Source: Marivibrio halodurans
GTDB lineage: Bacteria; Pseudomonadota; Alphaproteobacteria; UBA8366; Aestuariispiraceae
NCBI RefSeq assembly: GCF_017963645.1
Contig: NZ_JAGMWN010000007.1
Location: 1 to 64,000 of the forward strand
DNA length: 64,000 bases
Direction: 5' to 3'
The notes under the pieces were generated by a model that searched no databases, had not been told where the DNA came from, and saw nothing but the letters and a program-made list of their open reading frames with translations. A program made the position numbers and the translations under genes. Of the stretch, positions 25,984 through 34,910 are shown piece after piece (position 1 is the stretch's first letter; every line of letters begins with the position of its first letter).

Positions 25984-26940
25984 ATGACCGTTCTTCTCAT
26001 CAGCCGTTCCGACAGCGCCGCGACATGGGCCGCCGAATTGCGCCGGCAGGCTCCCGACATGCCCCTCAAGGTTTGGCCGGACGATATCGATGGACTCGAT
26101 CCGGCGTCCGTCACCTATGTCATCGCGGCCAAGCCGCCGCCCGGGGAGATCGCCCGCTATCCCAACGTCAAGGCGGTGCTCTCGCTCTGGGCCGGGGTGG
26201 ATCACATCACGGCCGATCCCGATTTCCCGGCGCATCTGCCGATCGCGCGCATGGTGGAAAGCGGTCTTACCAATGGCATGCGGGAATTCGTGATGGCGCA
26301 GGCGCTGGCCGCGCATCTGAAATTGCCGGATTACCTGAATCAGCAACGCCAACAGCTCTGGAGGCCGGAAATCCGCGGACCCCACGGAACCGAACCGTTG
26401 GTCGAGGAGGTCACCGTCGGCATCCTCGGCCTCGGTGTGATGGGGGAGGCATGTGCCCGCGCGCTAGCCGATTTCGGCTTTCCCGTGGTCGGCTGGGCGC
26501 GCTCACCCAAGGACATCCCGGGCGTCGAAAGCCTGTGCGGCGACGATGGGCTGGAAACCCTGCTGAGCCGGAGCCGCATCCTGGTCAATCTGCTGCCCCG
26601 CACGGACGCGACTGAGGATATCCTGAACGCCGATCTCTTCGCCAAGCTGCCGGAGGGGGCCTACCTCATCAATGTCGGCCGGGGGGAGCATCTGGTCGAA
26701 GCCGATCTGCTCCAGGCGCTCGACAGCGGCCAACTCGCCGGCGCCACGCTCGATGTCTTCCGGGAGGAACCCTTGCCCGGCAAGCATCCCTTCTGGACCC
26801 ATCCCGCGATTACCGTCACCCCGCATATCGCCAGCATCACGCGGGTGCGCACCGGCGTCGGCCGCCTGCGCGCGGCGATCGAGAGCTTCGAGCGGGGCGA
26901 GACGCCCGAGGGCGTGGTCGATCCCAAGGCGGGATACTGA
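25984..26940 (+). CDS. ghrA: glyoxylate/hydroxypyruvate reductase A-like dehydrogenase
   Basis: This 318-residue D-2-hydroxyacid dehydrogenase has the Rossmann motif VGILGLGVMG (about residues 143-152), the catalytic Arg in ESGLTNGMREFVMAQALAAH and INVGRGEHLVEADLLQAL, the Glu in LDVFREEPLPGKHPFWTHPA and the His in VTPHIASITR. The absence of the longer N-terminal helices and the HPFWTHP text place it with GhrA. It should reduce glyoxylate or hydroxypyruvate with NADPH. It is monocistronic and divergent from the universal stress gene. Confidence 0.88.
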   Translation: MTVLLISRSDSAATWAAELRRQAPDMPLKVWPDDIDGLDPASVTYVIAAKPPPGEIARYPNVKAVLSLWAGVDHITADPDFPAHLPIARMVESGLTNGMREFVMAQALAAHLKLPDYLNQQRQQLWRPEIRGPHGTEPLVEEVTVGILGLGVMGEACARALADFGFPVVGWARSPKDIPGVESLCGDDGLETLLSRSRILVNLLPRTDATEDILNADLFAKLPEGAYLINVGRGEHLVEADLLQALDSGQLAGATLDVFREEPLPGKHPFWTHPAITVTPHIASITRVRTGVGRLRAAIESFERGETPEGVVDPKAGY

Positions 26941-27000
26941 GCTTTCCCGCGTGTCGCGGTAGCCCCTGGGCGTCGGCCGTGTAACCCCTAGGCGTTGACC

Positions 27001-27948
27001 TTAGGCGTTGGCCGCGGCCGGGCCGGGATCGGCGAGCGGACCGTTGATGAGACGGAAGCCGCCCGCCTCCAGCCGTTCGGCGAGCGCCGCGATATGCGCC
27101 GGGCCGATCTCGCAGCAACCGCCGACGATCGCCGCGCCGGCCTCCGCCCAGGCGGTGGCGGCCTCGGCATAGTGCGCGGGGGTTACGTCATGGCGCGCGC
27201 TCAACACCTCCACCGTCGCGGCGTCGCGCAGCGGGGCGACACTGGTGAAGCCGTTGGCATAGGCACCGAAGGCAATTCCGGATGCGGAGAGCACGGGCAT
27301 CGCGCCGTCCACCGCCTCCGGCGTGGAGCAATTGACCAATACCGCCCCGGCACCGCCGCGCCGCGCGGCCGCGATTCCATCAGCCAACGCCTCGCCCGAG
27401 CGTAGCCGGGCGCCGTCGGCATCGTCGACCGTCATGCCGGTCCAGACCGGCAGACCGCTTTCCCAGGCGGCGAGGCTGGCGGCCTCCGCCTCCGCGGCGC
27501 TGGGCAGGGTTTCAGCCAGGAACAGGTCCACATGCGGGGCCTGCAAGGCGACGATGGCGCGGTACTGGGCCAGCGCATCGTCGAAATCGGGGGAAAGGTC
27601 GGGTCGGTAGCTCGCGATCAGGGGCGGCAGGCACCCGGCGAGCGAGACGGGCCGCCCGGCACGCCACCGTGCCCGCTTCGCGACCGTAACGGCTTCCACC
27701 TGAAGCCGTTCGAAATCGTCGCCGCGCCCGGCCTTGGCCAAGCGGACGGGCGTCGCCGTGTAGCTGCTGAGCGTGATGACGCGCGCGCCCGCCATGATGA
27801 AGTCGTAATGGACCTGTTCCACCAACTCCGGCTCGTCCAGAAGCACCTGCGCGGACCAGAGCGGCATCGGCGGCTTGGCGCTGCGCTTGGTCAGTTCCTG
27901 GCCCATCCCGCCGTCCAGCAGGATGACATCGCGTATCGTATCGGTCAT
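27001..27948 (-). CDS. homocysteine S-methyltransferase family protein
   Basis: This 315-residue enzyme has the homocysteine methyltransferase fold with the N-terminal DVILLDGGMGQELTKRSAKP, ITLSSYTATPVRLAKAGR and the zinc ligands: Cys in VLVNCSTPEAV and the Cys pair in IVGGCCEIGPAHIAAL. Members transfer a methyl group from S-methylmethionine or another donor to homocysteine. The frame continues upstream to 28221, but homology begins at MTDTIRDVIL, so I start at 27948. It has no MetH-type cobalamin or folate domains. It is convergent with the ghrA-like gene. Confidence 0.87.
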   Translation of the reverse strand: MTDTIRDVILLDGGMGQELTKRSAKPPMPLWSAQVLLDEPELVEQVHYDFIMAGARVITLSSYTATPVRLAKAGRGDDFERLQVEAVTVAKRARWRAGRPVSLAGCLPPLIASYRPDLSPDFDDALAQYRAIVALQAPHVDLFLAETLPSAAEAEAASLAAWESGLPVWTGMTVDDADGARLRSGEALADGIAAARRGGAGAVLVNCSTPEAVDGAMPVLSASGIAFGAYANGFTSVAPLRDAATVEVLSARHDVTPAHYAEAATAWAEAGAAIVGGCCEIGPAHIAALAERLEAGGFRLINGPLADPGPAAANA

Positions 27949-28087
27949 GGCGTCGGCACTTCCACCCGGATTGTATTTTCCGCTCCATCGCACGGCACGG
28001 CCATGTCGGCGTTTCCAATCGCGACGTCTTTTCGGTGATTCGCGCCCTGGGCCGGTATCACGCGGGCGCACGGTCGTTTCGCGAGAC

Positions 28088-28813
28088 TCAGTCCCCGGCG
28101 GTAAGGGCCGCGACGTTCGGGTCGTGCCGGATCTCGCGCGCCAGCTTGCGCCGGATCGCCGCCGCGAAATGCCGGAGGGTTCCCGCCCGCATGACGAAGG
28201 CGCCGAAGCCGGTGATGACATGGTCGCGATACCAGAGGTCGAGGCGCGATTCCTCGTTCAGGATGGCGAGCCCGTTGACCGTGATATCCAGCCGGTCCGC
28301 CATGGCGCGGGCCTGGGGCAGCAGGACGACCCATTCGCGCGCCGGCGTTTCCTTGCCGTCGCCGGAGACGTCGATCACCTTGCGCGTGCCCTCGAAGCCG
28401 TTGTCGGCGATGTGCCGGGCGGCGACGGCGATGCCCTTGCCGATGCCGGTGCCGCCGCTGACCCGGCGTGGATAGTCCTCGACCAAGCGCGCGAAAGCTT
28501 CCGCGTCCGACGCGTCGCGCAGCTCCATCCAGGGGCCGACATCCTGGGGGCGCGTCGCCTCGGCCCAGACGACGAGGGAGACGGCGATGGCGCCGATCGG
28601 GCCGCTGCCGATCGCGGCCACGATCTCCGGCGCGCGGAAGGCCGCCGCGATACCCTGCATCTGCAAGCGGAACTCCCGATTATCGATGGAATAGGAGGCG
28701 TCGACCGCCAGCACCAGTTCGAGATCGACCCGCTTCCCCTCGGCCATCGCCGGACCGGCGAGGAGCGTCGGAAGGAGCCCGAGGGCGAGGAGAAGGCGGG
28801 CAGGTCGGATCAT
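28088..28813 (-). CDS. DUF1194 protein, secreted vWA-like
   Basis: This 241-residue protein starts MIRPARLLLALGLLPTLLAG with a signal peptide cleaved after AMA. The mature part is a DUF1194, von Willebrand A-like domain with a MIDAS-type motif: ELVLAVDASYSIDNREFRLQ (DxSxS), the Thr in SGGTGIGKGIAVAAR and the Asp of KVIDVSGDGKE. It probably binds a metal ion and a partner outside the cytoplasm; the role is unknown. An ATG 14 codons upstream is possible but would spoil the signal peptide. Confidence 0.8.
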   Translation of the reverse strand: MIRPARLLLALGLLPTLLAGPAMAEGKRVDLELVLAVDASYSIDNREFRLQMQGIAAAFRAPEIVAAIGSGPIGAIAVSLVVWAEATRPQDVGPWMELRDASDAEAFARLVEDYPRRVSGGTGIGKGIAVAARHIADNGFEGTRKVIDVSGDGKETPAREWVVLLPQARAMADRLDITVNGLAILNEESRLDLWYRDHVITGFGAFVMRAGTLRHFAAAIRRKLAREIRHDPNVAALTAGD

Positions 28814-28964
28814 CCCCCGCAGGATAGTGCCGTTTCCCGATCGGGGGGAAGGCAATCCGCCCTATGTCCGCTCGCCATGAAGCCATCATGAAGCCTGCCC
28901 TGAAGCCCGCCATGAAGATTGCGTGACGGTCGTCGTTTGGTCTTGCGGTCAACCTCATCCGTCG

Positions 28965-28980
28965 ATATTTCATGAAATAT
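28965..28980. promoter_or_regulatory. ArsR-type operator, perfect 16-bp palindrome
   Basis: ATATTTCATGAAATAT is a perfect palindrome that overlaps the first bases of the arsR start codon (28979). It also contains the likely -10 region, so bound repressor would block RNA polymerase. A very similar sequence precedes the third arsR at 62713. The position suggests a leaderless or nearly leaderless arsR mRNA. Confidence 0.6.
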
Positions 28981-29323
28981 GGATAACAAGAACGCCACCG
29001 CCGCCTTCAAGGCCCTGGCCCAGCCGACCCGGCTGCTGGCCTTCAGGGCCGTGGTTCGGGCCGGTACGTCCGGCATCGCGCCCGGTTTTTTGGCGGAGCG
29101 GATGGGCGTACCCCACAACACGTTGTCGGGCCATCTCGATATCCTGCGCCGCGCCGGGTTGATCCGCCTCGCGGAGCAAGGCGGCGGGCGCCGTTACGCC
29201 GTCGACCCATCGGGGATGCGGGCGCTGGGCGACTATCTACTTGCCGATTGTTGCGGGGGGCGGCCGGATATCTGCGCGGCCGTTCTTCCGTCCCTTCATG
29301 GCGAGCGCAAGGGAGCCGAATGA
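28979..29323 (+). CDS. arsR: ArsR family arsenic-responsive repressor (first copy)
   Basis: This 114-residue winged helix-turn-helix repressor has FKALAQPTRLLAFRAVVRAG, the recognition helix region GVPHNTLSGHLDILRRAGLI and a cysteine cluster DCCGGRPDIC at residues 87-96, suited to As(III) binding. It starts the ars operon arsR-arsC-arsR-acr3 and overlaps arsC by 4 bp. The operator overlapping its start codon (28965-28980) indicates autorepression relieved by arsenite. Confidence 0.9.
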   Translation: MDNKNATAAFKALAQPTRLLAFRAVVRAGTSGIAPGFLAERMGVPHNTLSGHLDILRRAGLIRLAEQGGGRRYAVDPSGMRALGDYLLADCCGGRPDICAAVLPSLHGERKGAE

Positions 29324-29829
29324 TGCAACGCGCCTTCAATGTCCTGTTCCTGTGCACCGGGAACAGTTGCCGGAGCGTTATGGCCGAGGTGATCATGAAT
29401 CGCGATTTCGGGACGCGGTTCCATGCCTTCAGCGCGGGAAGCCGGCCACGCGGCGCGATCGACCCCGAAACGTTGGAATTTCTGCGCATGCGCCACTACG
29501 AAACCGATGCGCTACGCTCCAAGCCGTGGGATGAGTTCGCGGCGCCGGGCGCGCCGAAGCTCGATTTCGTCTTCACGGTTTGCGACAACGCGGCGGGGGA
29601 GGTCTGTCCCGTCTGGCCGGGGCAGCCGGTCTCCGCCCATTGGGGCGTGCCCGATCCGGTGGCGTTTCGGGGCACGGTGGCGGAGCGCGCGGCCTTCCTC
29701 GCCGATGTCTACCGCATGCTGGCGACCCGCATCGAGGCCTTCGCGGCCCTGCCGTTCGATAGTCTGGATCGCATGACGCTGAAGGCCCGGCTGGACGATA
29801 TCGGCCGCCGGGAAAGCGAGACGCAATGA
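29320..29829 (+). CDS. arsC: arsenate reductase ArsC (LMW-PTP/thioredoxin type)
   Basis: This 169-residue protein has the low-molecular-weight phosphatase fold with the catalytic loop LFLCTGNSCRSVMAEVIMNR (CX5R) and the redox cysteines VFTVCDNAAGEVCPVWPG. It reduces arsenate to arsenite for export by Acr3. The adjacent second ATG (29323) is equally possible as start. It overlaps both flanking arsR genes by 4 bp (ATGA), so all four ars genes are translationally linked. Confidence 0.93.
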   Translation: MMQRAFNVLFLCTGNSCRSVMAEVIMNRDFGTRFHAFSAGSRPRGAIDPETLEFLRMRHYETDALRSKPWDEFAAPGAPKLDFVFTVCDNAAGEVCPVWPGQPVSAHWGVPDPVAFRGTVAERAAFLADVYRMLATRIEAFAALPFDSLDRMTLKARLDDIGRRESETQ

Positions 29830-30194
29830 GGCCGGCGGAGCAACGCTGGGTCGAGGATGCGGTCGCGCATCTGGGCGCGCTCGCGCATGAGACGCGTCTC
29901 GCCGTCGTGCGTCTGCTGGTCGAGGCCCTGCCGGACGAAATGTCGGCCGGCGAGATCGCGGCACGCCTCGACGTGCGGGAGAATGCGTTGTCCCCACATC
30001 TGGACCGTCTTGTCCGCGCGGCGTTCCTGAGCCGCCGGCGGGAGGGGCGGTATCTCTATTATTCCGCCGATCTGACGGGGCTCGCCGCCGTGATGCGCTT
30101 CCTGCTGCGGGATTGCTGCGACGGCCGTCCGGAGCTTTGCGGGCCGAGCGCGGTGGCGGGTTGCCCGTCCCGGGCCGAGGAGGAGATGTCATGA
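29826..30194 (+). CDS. arsR: ArsR family repressor (second copy in the ars operon)
   Basis: This 122-residue ArsR protein has [20 protein letters not shown], the helix-turn-helix [20 protein letters not shown] and a metal-site segment [11 protein letters not shown] near residues 95-105. It differs clearly from the first ArsR (about a third identical by eye), so it is not a recent duplicate. It overlaps arsC and acr3 by 4 bp each. Two ArsR proteins in one operon may respond to different arsenicals or control different promoters. Confidence 0.9.
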   Translation: MRPAEQRWVEDAVAHLGALAHETRLAVVRLLVEALPDEMSAGEIAARLDVRENALSPHLDRLVRAAFLSRRREGRYLYYSADLTGLAAVMRFLLRDCCDGRPELCGPSAVAGCPSRAEEEMS

Positions 30195-31258
30195 CCGATC
30201 GAACGGTGACGGAAAGCGACGCGCCGATGGGCCGTTTCGAACGCGGCCTCAGCCTTTGGGTGGCGCTGGCCATCGCGGCCGGGTTGGGGATGGGCACGGT
30301 ATCGCCCGGCCTGTTCGAGACGCTGGCGGGGTGGGAGGTCGCGCGGGTCAATCTGGTCGTCGCGGTCCTGATCTGGGCGATGGTCTATCCGATGATGGTG
30401 TCGGTCGATTTCGCGAGCCTGCGCCATATCCGGGAGACGCCGAAGGGTCTCGTCGTCACCCTCGCCGTCAATTGGTTGGTGAAGCCCTTTACCATGGCGG
30501 GGCTGGCGGTCCTGTTCTTCGAGGGGCTGTTCGCCGACTGGATCGCGCCGGCCGATGCGAAGGAATATATCGCGGGCCTGATCCTGTTGGGCGCCGCGCC
30601 GTGCACCGCCATGGTCTTCATCTGGTCGCAACTGACGCGCGGGGACGCGACCTTCACGCTGGTTCAGGTATCGATCAACGATGTCGTCATGATCGTCGCC
30701 TTCGCGCCGATCGTGGCGCTGCTATTGGGCGTCACGGATCTCAGCGTGCCGTGGGAGACGCTGCTGATATCGGTCGCGCTCTATGTCGCGATCCCGCTCG
30801 CCGCCGGGATCGCCACGCGCCGGCGTCTGCTTGCCCGGTCGGGCGGGGACCCGGGCGCGGTCGACCGGTTCACCGCGCGGATGAAGCCATTCTCCATCTT
30901 GGGACTGCTGGCGACCGTGGTGCTGCTGTTCGGTTTCCAGGGGGAGGTGATCCTGGAACGGCCGGTGGTGATCGCCCTCATCGCGGTGCCGCTGCTGCTG
31001 CAATCCTACGGCATCTTCGCCATCGCCTATGGGGCGGCGCGGATCTGGCGGCTGCCCTTTCGGATCGCGGCGCCCTGCGCGTTGATCGGTACGTCGAACT
31101 TCTTCGAACTGGCGGTCGCGGTGGCGATCAGCCTGTTCGGTCTGCAATCGGGCGCGGCGCTGGCGACCGTCGTCGGCGTGCTGGTGGAGGTGCCGGTGAT
31201 GCTTTCCCTCGTCGCCTTCGCCAACCGGACGCGGGGGTGGTTTCCCGAGGGGCGATAG
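30191..31258 (+). CDS. acr3: arsenite efflux permease Acr3
   Basis: This 355-residue inner-membrane arsenite efflux protein of the BASS superfamily has ten helices. The essential cysteine is in [20 protein letters not shown], and the conserved Glu lies in [20 protein letters not shown]. It expels As(III) produced by ArsC. The start at 30191 overlaps the second arsR (ATGA). It is the last gene of the operon and converges with the iclR-like gene 3 bp away. Confidence 0.94.
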   Translation: MTDRTVTESDAPMGRFERGLSLWVALAIAAGLGMGTVSPGLFETLAGWEVARVNLVVAVLIWAMVYPMMVSVDFASLRHIRETPKGLVVTLAVNWLVKPFTMAGLAVLFFEGLFADWIAPADAKEYIAGLILLGAAPCTAMVFIWSQLTRGDATFTLVQVSINDVVMIVAFAPIVALLLGVTDLSVPWETLLISVALYVAIPLAAGIATRRRLLARSGGDPGAVDRFTARMKPFSILGLLATVVLLFGFQGEVILERPVVIALIAVPLLLQSYGIFAIAYGAARIWRLPFRIAAPCALIGTSNFFELAVAVAISLFGLQSGAALATVVGVLVEVPVMLSLVAFANRTRGWFPEGR

Positions 31259-31261
31259 CGT

Positions 31262-32047
31262 TCAGGCGCCGGATGCGGGATTTATGGATGTCGCGCCCAG
31301 ATCCGCCGCGAACCGCTTCAGCGCCGCGACGACCGGGCTGTCGGGACGGGTTATCGCGGGATCGGTGCTGATAAGGGAGGCGGTGGCCTCCGGATAGCCC
31401 TGCCAATCGAGGATCGGCGCCGCGATCGCGGCAAGCCCCGGGAGGAATTGGCTATCGACCCAGGCATAGCCGTTTCCGCGCACCGCCGCCCTGATCGCCT
31501 CGGGTGTCTTTATACCGGTGACGCCGGCCGCCTGCTCGCGCGTCAGTTCCGACCGGCTGAGCGCATCCGGCAGATGGGCGAGGAAGACCTGTCCCGTCGC
31601 GGAGGTCAGGAGCGGCAGGCGCGTGCCGAGGCCGAGCGCGGTGGCGACCAGACGCTCCGAGCGCTCGATCCGCACGATCGTGGCGCCTTCCGGCCCCCAG
31701 ACGGAGAGCAGTGCGCTGGTCCCCGTGGCGCGGGCAAGGTCGGGTAATGCATCGGCCGCGTCGTTGACGAGGCGCGAGCGGTTGAGCGCCGCCAGACCGA
31801 TTTCCACCGCAAGCCGGCCGAGATCGTAGGCGCCGGAGCGACCCTGCTGCACCACCAGCCCCTTTTCCAGGAAACTCGCCAGATAGCGATGCAGCGTGCT
31901 GGCGGTCATGCCCGTCATCCGCGCCAGGTCGCCGAGCGTGACCGGCCCGCGCGCCCGCGCCATCGCGGTCAGCACATCGACCGCGGTGCCGGCGGATTGG
32001 ATGCCCCGCCGGCCGGCGGGGGGCGGGGTGTCGTCGGGCGATGCCAT
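31262..32047 (-). CDS. IclR family transcriptional regulator
   Basis: This 261-residue regulator has an N-terminal winged helix-turn-helix (GIQSAGTAVDVLTAMARARG, GDLARMTGMTASTLHRYLAS; residues 15-75) and a C-terminal IclR effector domain (FLPGLAAIAAPILDWQGYPE). It is divergent from the aryl-CoA/gentisate operon, with 98 bp between the starts that contain two TTGCAC-type direct repeats, so it is the likely regulator of that operon. The frame extends to 32122, but I start at MASPDDTPP because the longer start would read through the repeats. Confidence 0.88.
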   Translation of the reverse strand: MASPDDTPPPAGRRGIQSAGTAVDVLTAMARARGPVTLGDLARMTGMTASTLHRYLASFLEKGLVVQQGRSGAYDLGRLAVEIGLAALNRSRLVNDAADALPDLARATGTSALLSVWGPEGATIVRIERSERLVATALGLGTRLPLLTSATGQVFLAHLPDALSRSELTREQAAGVTGIKTPEAIRAAVRGNGYAWVDSQFLPGLAAIAAPILDWQGYPEATASLISTDPAITRPDSPVVAALKRFAADLGATSINPASGA

Positions 32048-32063
32048 GGCGTCAATCCGGTGG

Positions 32064-32094
32064 TTGCACGATATGAAACTATTTGCACAATATG
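32064..32094. promoter_or_regulatory. direct repeats, probable IclR operator
   Basis: TTGCACGATATG (32064-32075) and TTGCACAATATG (32083-32094) are 12-bp direct repeats differing at one base and spaced 19 bp start to start, i.e. nearly two helical turns. They lie between the IclR gene and the aryl-CoA monooxygenase gene and are a good candidate binding site for the regulator. Confidence 0.5.
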
Positions 32095-32145
32095 GAATAA
32101 CGAACAACGGCAACCGGGCCATAAAGGTCCGGGAGGAAACGTACG

Positions 32146-33309
32146 ATGCGCATAAGAATTGTCGGCGGTGGGCCCGCCGGCCTCTATCTCGCCTATCTGT
32201 TGGCCGGCCAGGATGCGGGCCATGAAATCGATCTGTGGGAGCAGAATCCGAAGGGCGCCACCTTCGGATTCGGCGTGGTGTTCTCCGATCAGGCGCTCGG
32301 CTTCCTGAAGGATGACGACCCCGGCACGCACGATCTGATCGCCCCGGAGATGGAGCGCTGGCGCGATCTCAGGATCAATCACGCGGGCCGGACGGTGACC
32401 CTGGACGGCATCGGCTTCGCGGCGATCGGACGGCACCGGCTGCTCGACCTGCTGGCCGCGCGGCTGGAGACCACCGCCGTCCGCCCCCGGTGGGGGGAAC
32501 GGATCGAGGGCGCGGCGCTTCTCGACGGCGCGGATATCGTCGTCGGCGCGGACGGGGTGAATTCCGTCGTCCGGCAGGCCGCCGATTTCGGCACGGACAA
32601 CCGGCCGCTGGCCAACCGTTTCGCCTGGTTCGGGGTGGAAAAACCCTTCGATGCGCTGACCCAGACCTTCCGGCGCACGGAGAAGGGTTTCTTCAACGCC
32701 CATCACTATCGTTTCCAGCCGGACCGCAGCACCTTCATCGTGGAATGCGATCCGGCGACCCATGCGGCTTATGGGTTCGAGGGGATGGGAGAGGATGAAT
32801 CGGCCCGGATCTGCGCCGAAATCTTCGCCGATGTGCTGGACGGCCGGCCGCTCCTGACCAACAAATCCAACTGGCGGCAATTCCCGCGTCTTTCGAACGA
32901 CCGATGGTCGGTCGGAAACGCGGTGCTGATCGGCGATGCGCTGCGCACGGCGCATTTCTCCATCGGGTCCGGCACGCGGCTGGCCTTGGAGGATGCGATC
33001 GCGCTGGCGGATGCGATCGGGGAGGTAGGGCGCGACGCGCCGGCCGCCCTCGCGCTGTTCGAGGAACGCCGCCGTCCGATCGTGGAGAAGCTGGTCGCCG
33101 CGGCCAATGCGTCGGCGGCCTGGTACGAGGATTTCCCGGCGCACATGGCGCTCGATCCCCATGACCTTGCCTGGTCCTATATCTCGCGCAGCGGGCGGGT
33201 CGATCCCGACCGGCTGGCCAAGCTCTCGCCGGAATTCGTGGCCGCCTATCGCGCGGCGAAGGACGGGACGGTGGACAAGGAAGGGATGGCCAGGGGGGGC
33301 ACGTCATGA
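32146..33309 (+). CDS. FAD monooxygenase, probable salicylyl-CoA 5-hydroxylase type
   Basis: This 387-residue flavoprotein has the FAD-binding GGGPAGLYLAYLL at the N-terminus, VGADGVNSVVR, and AVLIGDALRTAHFSIGSGTR followed by LALEDAIALADA. The 'GDA.RTAHFSIGSGT' text is that of monooxygenases acting on aryl-CoA thioesters (salicylyl-CoA 5-hydroxylase, 2-aminobenzoyl-CoA monooxygenase). Next to an aryl-CoA ligase and a gentisate dioxygenase, 5-hydroxylation of salicylyl-CoA to gentisyl-CoA is the best guess; a 3-hydroxybenzoyl-CoA or anthraniloyl-CoA substrate is possible. It starts the operon and overlaps the ligase gene by 4 bp. Confidence 0.8.
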   Translation: MRIRIVGGGPAGLYLAYLLAGQDAGHEIDLWEQNPKGATFGFGVVFSDQALGFLKDDDPGTHDLIAPEMERWRDLRINHAGRTVTLDGIGFAAIGRHRLLDLLAARLETTAVRPRWGERIEGAALLDGADIVVGADGVNSVVRQAADFGTDNRPLANRFAWFGVEKPFDALTQTFRRTEKGFFNAHHYRFQPDRSTFIVECDPATHAAYGFEGMGEDESARICAEIFADVLDGRPLLTNKSNWRQFPRLSNDRWSVGNAVLIGDALRTAHFSIGSGTRLALEDAIALADAIGEVGRDAPAALALFEERRRPIVEKLVAAANASAAWYEDFPAHMALDPHDLAWSYISRSGRVDPDRLAKLSPEFVAAYRAAKDGTVDKEGMARGGTS

Positions 33310-34910
33310 CCGACATCACCGACCGCGTGCCCCGGGATGCGGCGCCGTCGCGGGAGATCGGCTTCGCCTGTCCGGAACGCTATAACGCCTCCAGCGTCCT
33401 GTTCGACAATCTGGATCGCGGGCGGGGGGAGCGGACGGCCGTCCTCTGCCCCGCCGGCGATTTCACCTATGGGGCCTTGTGCGCGCTGGCCGGTCGGATC
33501 GGCAATGCGCTGATCGCCCAGGGGCTGGAACGCGGCGACCGCGTGCTCTGCTTCATGGAGGATCACGGCCCCCATCTGGCCGCCATCTTCGGCGCGATCC
33601 GGGCAGGTTTCGTGCCGATGCTGATCAATACCCAGTCGACCGACGAGTTGATCGACTTCTACCTAGAGGACAGTGGGGCCAGGGTCGTCGTCTGCGACAA
33701 GACCTTCCGGGAGAAGTTCGCGCGCGCGGCGGTGGAGCGGATCGTCACGATCGACCCGTTCGATATCGGGGCGGAGGGGGCGGAGAGCCTCGCCACCTTC
33801 ATCGCGGACCAGCCGGAGACGCTCGATGCGGCCGACACGCACCGCGACGAAATGGCCTTCTGGATGTACAGCTCCGGTTCCACCGGGAAACCCAAGGGCG
33901 TCGTTCACCTGCATCACGACATGCCCTATACCGCCGAGGCCTATGCCAAGCCGGTGCTGGGGCTGACGGAAGGCGATATCTGCTTCTCCGTGCCGAAGAT
34001 CTTCTTTGCCTACGGCTTCGGCAATTCCGCGACCTTTCCCTTCAGCGTCGGCGGCGCGACGGTACTGATGCCGGAGGCACCGAAGCCCCCGCGTATCTTC
34101 GAGATGGTGGAAACCTACCGTCCGACCCGCTTCTTCGGTCTGCCGACCCTCTATACCGCATTGGTCAAGCATGAGAGCGCGGTCAACGCCGACTTCTCCA
34201 GCGTCGAGACCTGTGTTTCCGCCGCCGAGATCCTGTCGGAGGAAATCTTCGACACCTGGCGCCGGCGTTTTGGGCACGACATCCTGGAAGGGCTGGGATC
34301 GACGGAGGTTCTGCATATTTATCTCTCCAACCGGATGGACCGGCGCAAGCTCGGCTCCGCCGGGATGCGGCTTCCGGGCTATGCGATCAAACTGACGACC
34401 AAGGAGGGCGCGCCCGTCGAACGCGGCGAGGAAGGCATCATGTGGGTGCTGGGCGACAGTAACGCGCCCTGCTACTGGAATCGCCCGGACAAGACGGCGG
34501 AGACCATGCGCGACGGCTGGATCTATACCGGCGATCGCTTCATCGAGGACGAGGACGGCTTCTTCTTCTTTCGCGGCCGGGCGGACGATCTGGTCAAGGT
34601 GTCCGGCCAGTGGGTCTATCCGTTGGAGGTGGAACTGACGCTCGCCAACCATCCGGCGGTGCATGAATGCGCCGTGCTGGCGGTCGAGATGGCGGATCGG
34701 CGCATGACGCTGCGTGCCCATGTCGTCCTGACGCCCGGCACCGAGCCGGGGGAGGCGACGACCAAGGCGCTGCAGGGGTTCGTGAAGGAAAAGCTGGTGC
34801 CCTATAAATATCCGCGCGACGTGGTCTACATGGATGAATTGCCCAAGACCGGCACCGGCAAGATAGACCGCGCGCGCCTGAAGGCGGCGCAGGGGGAGGT
34901 AACCCGATGA
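33306..34910 (+). CDS. benzoate/salicylate-CoA ligase family protein
   Basis: This 534-residue AMP-forming acyl-CoA synthetase of the benzoate-CoA ligase branch begins with FACPERYNASSVLFDNLDRG, has the phosphate-binding loop FWMYSSGSTGKPKGVVHLHH, the adenine motif GLGSTEVLHIYLSN, DGWIYTGDRFIEDEDGFFFF and the C-terminal catalytic lysine in LPKTGTGKIDRARLK. It should activate an aromatic acid, most likely salicylate or another hydroxybenzoate, to its CoA thioester for the upstream monooxygenase. It overlaps both neighbours by 4 bp (ATGA). Confidence 0.88.
   Translation: MTDITDRVPRDAAPSREIGFACPERYNASSVLFDNLDRGRGERTAVLCPAGDFTYGALCALAGRIGNALIAQGLERGDRVLCFMEDHGPHLAAIFGAIRAGFVPMLINTQSTDELIDFYLEDSGARVVVCDKTFREKFARAAVERIVTIDPFDIGAEGAESLATFIADQPETLDAADTHRDEMAFWMYSSGSTGKPKGVVHLHHDMPYTAEAYAKPVLGLTEGDICFSVPKIFFAYGFGNSATFPFSVGGATVLMPEAPKPPRIFEMVETYRPTRFFGLPTLYTALVKHESAVNADFSSVETCVSAAEILSEEIFDTWRRRFGHDILEGLGSTEVLHIYLSNRMDRRKLGSAGMRLPGYAIKLTTKEGAPVERGEEGIMWVLGDSNAPCYWNRPDKTAETMRDGWIYTGDRFIEDEDGFFFFRGRADDLVKVSGQWVYPLEVELTLANHPAVHECAVLAVEMADRRMTLRAHVVLTPGTEPGEATTKALQGFVKEKLVPYKYPRDVVYMDELPKTGTGKIDRARLKAAQGEVTR

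Noticed and set aside
27949-28221. 91-codon upstream extension of the homocysteine methyltransferase-like frame
   Set aside because: The extra sequence is Arg/Gly-rich, overlaps the 3' part of the DUF1194 gene and has no homology; the family starts at the internal ATG.
29826-30194. Second arsR as a duplicate or pseudogene of the first
   Set aside because: It is full length with intact helix-turn-helix and cysteines and is clearly divergent in sequence from the first copy.
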